Source: Bosea sp. NBC_00550 (GTDB lineage Bacteria > Pseudomonadota > Alphaproteobacteria > Rhizobiales > Beijerinckiaceae). Taken from it: a stretch of 64,000 nucleotides of DNA. Of this stretch, positions 58,934-64,000 are shown in pieces. The position numbers and the translations under genes were made by a program. Under the pieces are notes generated by a model. It was given only the letters and a program-made list of their open reading frames with translations. It was not told where the DNA came from and did not search any database. The stretch is from positions 558,001 to 622,000 of the forward strand of contig NZ_CP102772.1 in the NCBI RefSeq assembly GCF_026020075.1, in the 5' to 3' direction. How positions within the stretch are numbered: position 1 is the stretch's first letter; every line of letters begins with the position of its first letter.

Positions 58934-59680
58934 ATGCTTGAAATTATTGGGCTATACTTCAGGCGCCTGTACGAGACGACGGGACTGAACTTCAACGTCT
59001 TCTACGATCGATATGAATTCGATCGGTTCCTGAACGGTGCCAGCAATTCGCTCCAACTGATCGTGTGGGCGTTGTTGCTCTCGCTGCTCATCGGAGTTCT
59101 TGGCGCCTGGGCTCAGAATGCACGGAGCATAGCCGTAAGGGCTGTGATGGATGCCTATATTCAGGCCTTCCGCAACACGCCGCCTATGATCCAGTTGCTG
59201 TTCTTCTTCTTCGGCTTGGGCACCATGATGCCGAGCGTCGACATGGGCGGTTATTCGCAGCCTCTGATCTCCTCCTTCGGATGGGCCGTAATCGCACTGG
59301 GTATCTTCGGAGGAGCATTCAACGTTGAAATCTTCCGGTCGGGCCTCGAAGCGGTGCCGGAATCGACGCTTGAGGCGGCTGAAAGCCTCTGCTTCTCGCG
59401 CTGGCAAACCTATCTCTACATCACCTTGCCGCTGGCCTTCCGGATCAGCCTGCCGGCCCTGACAAACAACCTCGTCAGTCTGGCGAAGACGACATCGCTC
59501 GCCTACGTGATTGCGGTTCCCGAAATGACCTATGTTCTGAACCAGGTGTGGTCGGACAACGTCAATGTCCCGGAAATGATGCTTCTGCTCTTCCTGTTCT
59601 ACATCGCCGTCGTGACGTTTCTCGCCAGCGCGCTGCATTCCATCGAGCGCAAACTCGTCCTGCCGGGGTACGGCCAGTGA
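58934..59680 (+). CDS. Amino acid ABC transporter, permease 1
   Basis: The 248-residue membrane protein has five predicted helices and the HisM/GlnP-type signature: FRNTPPMIQLLFFFFGLG near the first cytoplasmic loop, GGAFNVEIFRSGLEAVPEST and EAAESLCFSRWQTYLYITLP (the EAA loop that docks on the ATPase), and KTTSLAYVIAVPEM. The start MLEIIGLYF at 58934 avoids an implausible soluble extension. The stop overlaps the next start by 4 bases. Confidence 0.92.
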   Translation: MLEIIGLYFRRLYETTGLNFNVFYDRYEFDRFLNGASNSLQLIVWALLLSLLIGVLGAWAQNARSIAVRAVMDAYIQAFRNTPPMIQLLFFFFGLGTMMPSVDMGGYSQPLISSFGWAVIALGIFGGAFNVEIFRSGLEAVPESTLEAAESLCFSRWQTYLYITLPLAFRISLPALTNNLVSLAKTTSLAYVIAVPEMTYVLNQVWSDNVNVPEMMLLLFLFYIAVVTFLASALHSIERKLVLPGYGQ

Positions 59681-60507
59681 CGGCGCGCGCATTCGTTCTC
59701 GACAAGGAGCGCTTTTCGCCCTGGCGCCCGCTCTCTCATGTCACTTGGCGCTACGGTCTTTGCCTGGTCGCAGCGTTCCTGGTGTCGCTGGCCTCTGCGC
59801 TGGCGCAGTCGCCGGTGCCGGGCCGCGCTTCGGCTCTGGAGACGCTCATCATCTGGTTGCCGTTTATCCTGAAGGGCTTCGCGCTGAACCTGCTGATGAG
59901 CTTCCTTGCGATGGGGCTGGCGACGGTCACCGGCGTCGCGCTCGGGCTCATGCAGATCAGCCTGCTCTGGCCTGTGCGGGTGCCGTCGCGCTTCGTCACC
60001 CATCTACTGCGGAATTCGCCCTGGCTCGTCATCCTGTTCGCCATCATGTTCATGCTGCCGGCGGAACTTCGCTTGCCGGGCGGCTTCAGGATTCCATTGC
60101 CCGACTGGGGCAAGGCGACCGTCGCCTTCGCCCTGCCGGTGATGGGCAATATCAGCGAGATCGTGCGCGGCGCCGTGTACTCGATCCCGACGGGGCAGTG
60201 GGAATCGTCGGAAGGGCTGGGCTTCACGCGGTCGCAGACGCTGCGCTGGATCATTCTTCCGCAATGCGTGCGGCGTGCGATCCCGCCCTGGATGAACTGG
60301 TATGCGCTGCTGACGCTGTCGACGCCGATGGCCTCGATCTTCAGCATTCACGAGGCGGTATCGAACGCACAGGCCGGCATGGAAGCCGCGGGCGCGCGGC
60401 CAGACCTCCTCTTCCCCTTCTACCTTTTCCTGCTGTGCCTCTTCTTCGCCTACATCTACCCGATGGCGCTTTGGACACGAAGGCTGGAGCGTAAATATGC
60501 CCTCTGA
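59677..60507 (+). CDS. Amino acid ABC transporter, permease 2
   Basis: The 276-residue permease has a longer N-terminus, then LRNSPWLVILFAIMFMLP, NISEIVRGAVYSIPTGQWES, SEGLGFTRSQTLRWIILPQC (EAA loop) and AIPPWMNWYALLTLSTPMAS. It starts with GTG inside the preceding stop codon (GTGA overlap) and ends 11 bases inside the ATPase gene, so translation of the three is coupled. It forms the heterodimeric channel with permease 1. Confidence 0.92.
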   Translation: MTARAFVLDKERFSPWRPLSHVTWRYGLCLVAAFLVSLASALAQSPVPGRASALETLIIWLPFILKGFALNLLMSFLAMGLATVTGVALGLMQISLLWPVRVPSRFVTHLLRNSPWLVILFAIMFMLPAELRLPGGFRIPLPDWGKATVAFALPVMGNISEIVRGAVYSIPTGQWESSEGLGFTRSQTLRWIILPQCVRRAIPPWMNWYALLTLSTPMASIFSIHEAVSNAQAGMEAAGARPDLLFPFYLFLLCLFFAYIYPMALWTRRLERKYAL

Positions 60508-61276
60508 GAACAGCTCTGCCCCCGCAGCCGTGGCCTCGCCGCCGGGTGAGCCGATCGTGTCCCTGCGGGACGTCCATAAGGCGTTCGGCGCGCTGGAGGT
60601 CATCAGGGGCATCAGTTTCGACGTCCGCAAGGGCGAGGTCGTCTGCATCATCGGGCCGTCCGGCTCGGGCAAATCGACGCTGATCCGCTGCATCAATGGG
60701 CTGAGCCCGATCCAGCGCGGCTCGATCAGAGTCGCGGGCCAGGAGGTCAACGATCCCAAGCTGGACAAGCTCGCCTTGCGCAGGAACGTCGGCATCGTCT
60801 TCCAGCAATACAATCTGTTTCCGCACAAGACGGCGCTCGAGAACGTCATGATGGCGCCGCTCAAGGTGTTGCGCGAGCCGAAGGCAGAGGTCGAACAGCG
60901 CGCGCGCGCACTGATCGCGAAGGTTCGTCTGACAGGCAAGGAGGATGCCTATCCCGGCCAGTTGTCGGGCGGACAGCAGCAGCGTGTGGCGATCGCCCGC
61001 AGCCTCGCGATGCGTCCGGGCGTGATGCTTTTCGACGAGGTCACTGCGGCGCTCGATCCCGAGACGGTCAAGGAGGTCCTCGCGACGATCAAGGAACTGG
61101 CCGCCGACGGGATGACCTGCATCCTCGTCACGCATGAAATGGGGTTCGCGCGCGAGGTGGCCGACCAGATTTACTTCACCGACAAGGGCGTCATCGTCGA
61201 GCACGGGCCGCCAGCCGAATTCTTCACGAACGCCACGGATCCGCGGACAAGGCAGTTTCTCAGCCAGGTCCTCTAG
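60497..61276 (+). CDS. Amino acid ABC transporter, ATP-binding protein
   Basis: The 259-residue ATPase has Walker A GPSGSGKSTLIRCING, the Q-loop VGIVFQQYNLFPHKT, signature QLSGGQQQRVAIARSLAMRP, Walker B GVMLFDEVTAALDP and the switch ILVTHEMGFAREVADQIYF. The residue after the Walker B Glu is Val where Pro is usual (DEVT rather than DEPT), a small variation. It is of the GlnQ/HisP type that powers polar amino acid import. Confidence 0.93.
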   Translation: MPSENSSAPAAVASPPGEPIVSLRDVHKAFGALEVIRGISFDVRKGEVVCIIGPSGSGKSTLIRCINGLSPIQRGSIRVAGQEVNDPKLDKLALRRNVGIVFQQYNLFPHKTALENVMMAPLKVLREPKAEVEQRARALIAKVRLTGKEDAYPGQLSGGQQQRVAIARSLAMRPGVMLFDEVTAALDPETVKEVLATIKELAADGMTCILVTHEMGFAREVADQIYFTDKGVIVEHGPPAEFFTNATDPRTRQFLSQVL

Positions 61277-61387
61277 CAACGCCATCCGTGCCTCGCGGCA
61301 CGGGACTTCGATCAGCAACGGCCAGCGCCGCACGAACCGAGCCGTTCGTGCGAACGATGGTCCTCGCCCGGAATTCAGGAGGCCACC

Positions 61388-63433
61388 ATGTACACGCCCA
61401 ACCCCGCGATCGTCGCAAAGGATCCGCTGCTGCAGCCGCTGACCATCAAGCATCTGACGATCCGCAACAGGATCATGAGCACCAGCCATGCCTGCGGGCT
61501 GGAGCAGAACGGCATGCCCGACGATGCCTATCAGAGCTATCACGAGGCCAAGGCCAGGGGCGGCCTCGGACTGACGATGTTCGGCGGCTCGTCCAATGTC
61601 GACATCGATTCCCCCAATATCTTCCGTCAGCTCAATGTCGGGACGGATGCGATCATCCCGTATCTGCAGCGCTTCAGCGCGAGGATCCACGCGCAAGGGG
61701 CGGCCCTCATGTGCCAGATTTCTCATCTGGGCCGCCGCGGCGACCCCTATGGCGGGGACAGGCTCCCGACCATCGGTCCCTCACCGGTCCGTGAGACGGC
61801 TCATCGCGCCATCCCCAAGGAGATGGACGAGCACGATATCGATCGCGTCGTGAAGGCCTTTGCGCGCGCCGCTCTGCGCTGCAAGGAAGGGGGGCTCGAC
61901 GGCATCGAGACGATGGCCGGCGGGCATCTGATCGGCCAATTCCTGTCCAGCGACACCAACAGGCGTACCGACCGGTTCGGCGGCTCGCTGGAGAACCGCT
62001 GCCGCTTCGCGATCATGGTCCATGAGGCGATCCGCAAGGCCGTCGGCGACACCTTCTTGCTCGGCATGCGCTTCACCATCGACGAGGGGCCCTACAGCGC
62101 GCTGCGTCTCGATGAGGGCATCCGCATCGCCCTGATCCTAAAGGAGGCGGGCGCGGTCGATTTCTTCAACGCGATCTATGGCTCGATGGAAAACGTGCCC
62201 GCGCTCGCCGAATACAACATGCCCGGGATGGGCACGCCGCTGTCGCCCTGGGTCGAGCCGGTGGGCGTGTTCCGGCACGAGGTCGGGCTTCCGGTCTTCC
62301 ACGCCGCGCGCATCGCTGATCTTGCGTCCGCGCGCTACGCGGTGCGCGAGGGCAAGGTCGATATGGCTGGGATGACCCGCGCCCAGATCGCCGACCCCGA
62401 CATCGTCGTGAAGATGGCAAGCGGGCGCGAGGACGAGATCAGGCCCTGCGTCGGGGCGACGCATTGCCAGTCGCAGCACCGGCCATCCTGCCTGCACAAC
62501 CCGGTCACAGGTCGCGAACTGACCCTGAAGCACCGTATCCCGAAGACCGACGGCCGGCCCCGCAAGGTGGTGGTTATCGGCGGCGGCCCGGCCGGGCTGG
62601 AGGCGGCCAGGGTCAGCGCGGAGCGCGGGCACCAGGTCTCGCTTTACGAGGCCGCGGCGGCATTCGGCGGACAGATCCTGATCGGTGCCACGGGTTCGTG
62701 GCGGCGTGACCTCAAGGGCATCGTTGAGTGGCGTGTGGCCGAGCTGGAGCGTCTGGGGGCCAGCCTCCATGCCAATGCCTACATGGACGAAGCCGACATC
62801 ACCGCGCTGGAGCCCGACGTCGTCATTATGGCGACGGGCGGCCTGCCGCTCGTCGATATCGGCGCGGGGGCCGAGCTATGCACCAACACCTGGGATGTGC
62901 TGACGGGGCAGGCGGCGCTTTCGGGCGACGTGCTGATCTTCGACGGCACCGGGCGGCATCCTGGTCCCCTCGCGGCAGAACGCGCGGTGGAGATGGGCGC
63001 GAGGGTCTCATACATTTCCATCGACGCCGTCCTTGCCGAGGAACTGACTTACGCCGAGCGGGCGCGCTGGAAGAAGCTGTTCCTCAAGCACGCCATCCAT
63101 CCGGTTTCGGAGACGCGTCTGCTGTCGGTCGAGCGTCGTGACAACCGGCTGCTGGCGACGCTCGCCAACGATATCTCGCACGAGATCATGACGCAGTCCG
63201 TCGATCATGTCGTGGTGGAGCAGGGCAGCATACCAATGGCCGAGGTCTTCGACGCGTTGCGTGGACGTGCCAGCAACGCCGGCGTCACCGATCTCGAGGC
63301 CATGGTAGCCGCCGGCCCGCAGCCGCAGGCGTCGGCGGCAGGCTTCGAGTTGCACAGGATCGGAGATGCGGTGGCAAGCCGCAATATCCATTCGGCGATG
63401 CTCGATGCGCTCCGGATCTGCAGCGCGCTATGA
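61388..63433 (+). CDS. NADH:flavin oxidoreductase, N-methylproline/trimethylamine dehydrogenase-like
   Basis: The 681-residue enzyme combines an N-terminal FMN barrel of the old yellow enzyme type (residues 10-370; CQISHLGRRGDPYGGD, TDRFGGSLENRCRF, AGMTRAQIADPDIV) with a C-terminal FAD/NAD domain (VVVIGGGPAGLEAARVSAER). Between them RPCVGATHCQSQHRPSCLHN carries the Cys cluster for iron-sulfur binding. This is the layout of trimethylamine dehydrogenase, 2,4-dienoyl-CoA reductase and the stachydrine-pathway N-methylproline demethylase. With an amino acid transporter and a ProC-like gene, oxidative N-demethylation is the favoured role. AGGAGG precedes the start. Confidence 0.88.
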   Translation: MYTPNPAIVAKDPLLQPLTIKHLTIRNRIMSTSHACGLEQNGMPDDAYQSYHEAKARGGLGLTMFGGSSNVDIDSPNIFRQLNVGTDAIIPYLQRFSARIHAQGAALMCQISHLGRRGDPYGGDRLPTIGPSPVRETAHRAIPKEMDEHDIDRVVKAFARAALRCKEGGLDGIETMAGGHLIGQFLSSDTNRRTDRFGGSLENRCRFAIMVHEAIRKAVGDTFLLGMRFTIDEGPYSALRLDEGIRIALILKEAGAVDFFNAIYGSMENVPALAEYNMPGMGTPLSPWVEPVGVFRHEVGLPVFHAARIADLASARYAVREGKVDMAGMTRAQIADPDIVVKMASGREDEIRPCVGATHCQSQHRPSCLHNPVTGRELTLKHRIPKTDGRPRKVVVIGGGPAGLEAARVSAERGHQVSLYEAAAAFGGQILIGATGSWRRDLKGIVEWRVAELERLGASLHANAYMDEADITALEPDVVIMATGGLPLVDIGAGAELCTNTWDVLTGQAALSGDVLIFDGTGRHPGPLAAERAVEMGARVSYISIDAVLAEELTYAERARWKKLFLKHAIHPVSETRLLSVERRDNRLLATLANDISHEIMTQSVDHVVVEQGSIPMAEVFDALRGRASNAGVTDLEAMVAAGPQPQASAAGFELHRIGDAVASRNIHSAMLDALRICSAL

Positions 63434-63453
63434 CGTGCGGCTGTGCCCGGCGA

Positions 63454-64000
63454 TCAGCGGCCGATCCGGTCGAGGAACTGGTACCAGCCAGCAACCGTCC
63501 GCACGGCCGGCTCCCGCAGGAAGTAGAACGGGATGGACTTCGGCTGCGCGCGACGCATCAAGGCGAGGTCGACGGTCTCGCCCATCACCAGATCGACCGC
63601 GTGCCGGCCGAGCAGGCTCGCCATCGCGATGCCGGTGCCGTTGTAACCCAGCGAGAAGGCAGTCCTGGCGTTGGCCAGTCCGATCTGCGGCAGGCTGTCC
63701 ATCGTCATGGCCACGAGGCCGGACCAGCGATGGGTCACTGCGACCGAGGCGATCTGCGGGAAGATCGCCTTCATGGCCCTCTCGAGCGCGGTAAAGGCCG
63801 GGGCGGAGTCGGCTTTGCCGAATGCGCCGCGGCCACCGAACAGGAGGCGGTCGTCGATACGGCGGAACCACCGCATCATGCGCCGGGTCTCGCTGTAGCT
63901 GCGGCTGTTGGGGATCAGTGTGGCAAAGGTCGCCGCAGGAAGCGGCTCGGTCGCCACCATTGCGCTGCGAAAGGGGATGACCGTCTGCCGAACCCCGGCG
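63454..64000 (-). CDS. DAO-family FAD-dependent oxidoreductase, C-terminal part (cut by window end)
   Basis: The reverse strand is open from the window end; the protein continues through VIPFRSAMVATEPLPA to the stop at 63454. It has DRLLFGGRGAFG, THRWSGLVAMTMDSLPQIG and FSLGYNGTGIAMASLLGRHA, the C-terminal pattern of PuuB/DadA/sarcosine-oxidase-like amine oxidases that bind FAD. The N-terminal FAD loop lies outside the window. It converges with the N-methylproline dehydrogenase-like gene, 20 bases apart, and probably oxidises an amino acid or amine of the same pathway. Confidence 0.85.
   Translation of the reverse strand, partial: AGVRQTVIPFRSAMVATEPLPAATFATLIPNSRSYSETRRMMRWFRRIDDRLLFGGRGAFGKADSAPAFTALERAMKAIFPQIASVAVTHRWSGLVAMTMDSLPQIGLANARTAFSLGYNGTGIAMASLLGRHAVDLVMGETVDLALMRRAQPKSIPFYFLREPAVRTVAGWYQFLDRIGR

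Noticed and set aside
60497..61276. Defective ATPase because Walker B reads DEVT instead of DEPT
   Set aside because: The catalytic Glu and all other motifs are intact; the Pro is not catalytic, so this is only a minor variation.
37448..64000. Right attachment site copying the tRNA-Glu 3' end
   Set aside because: Read by eye, only short GGTCGCG-like matches (for example near 40365) occur, none long enough or with the flanking T-arm sequence. Not reported as an att site.
1..64000. CRISPR array or rRNA operon
   Set aside because: No regularly spaced repeats of 24-40 bases with unique spacers were seen, and no rRNA sequence was recognised. The only tandem repeat is the two-unit 20-bp element at 49.85 kb.

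Overview
The window reads as chromosomal DNA of a high-GC alphaproteobacterium, most likely order Hyphomicrobiales and possibly Bosea-like. This rests on gene content and order: a DUF2842 gene beside a COX15-type heme A synthase, rplM-rpsI followed at a short distance by a short-type argC, and the run phaC / aminotransferase / homoserine dehydrogenase / glpX / recJ. The genus is an inference from these neighbourhoods, not a measurement.

Layout. Positions 1-5.8 kb hold exopolysaccharide genes: a glycosyltransferase cut by the window edge, a Wza-type export lipoprotein, a Wzz/BY-kinase-like chain-length protein, a GNAT acetyltransferase and a polysaccharide deacetylase. Positions 5.8-37.3 kb are ordinary core chromosome: heme A synthesis, methionine (metY), a FAD hydroxylase, a CoA-binding protein, enoyl-CoA hydratase, thioesterase, ribosomal proteins L13 and S9, an SDR, agmatinase, argC, a LuxR regulator, a FAH-family enzyme, a FadL-type porin, two hydrolases, PHA synthase, an aminotransferase, homoserine dehydrogenase, class II FBPase, a UvrD-type helicase, a FAD dehydrogenase and recJ. 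A family of palindromic intergenic repeats (about 50-170 bp) occurs five times in this core part, and I saw none in the island.

At 37.4 kb a tRNA-Glu(TTC) is followed directly by a P4-type tyrosine recombinase. From there to about 53.8 kb lies a mobile island. It carries an excisionase-like gene, a P4-family primase-helicase with a striking inverted repeat just downstream, small zinc-ribbon proteins, a stand-alone accD-like gene, a decayed SRAP (HMCES/YedK) gene, a phage-like immunity region, several XRE regulators, a serine recombinase with repeated candidate sites, and several hypothetical genes. No second copy of the tRNA 3' end was seen, so the right boundary is unresolved.

Positions 54.4-64 kb hold a catabolic cluster: LysR regulator, ProC-like reductase, GlpD-like FAD oxidase, a complete polar amino acid ABC transporter, a trimethylamine/N-methylproline dehydrogenase-like flavoenzyme, and a convergent DAO-family oxidase cut by the window end. 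Together these suggest uptake and oxidative demethylation of an N-methylated or cyclic amino acid. It is not clear whether this cluster is island cargo or native chromosome.

The most unusual items are the island-borne AccD paralogue with altered active-site and zinc-finger residues, which seems to lie inside a broken SRAP gene; the repeat structures next to the primase and the serine recombinase; and the duplicated operator-like element around a double-HTH regulator.
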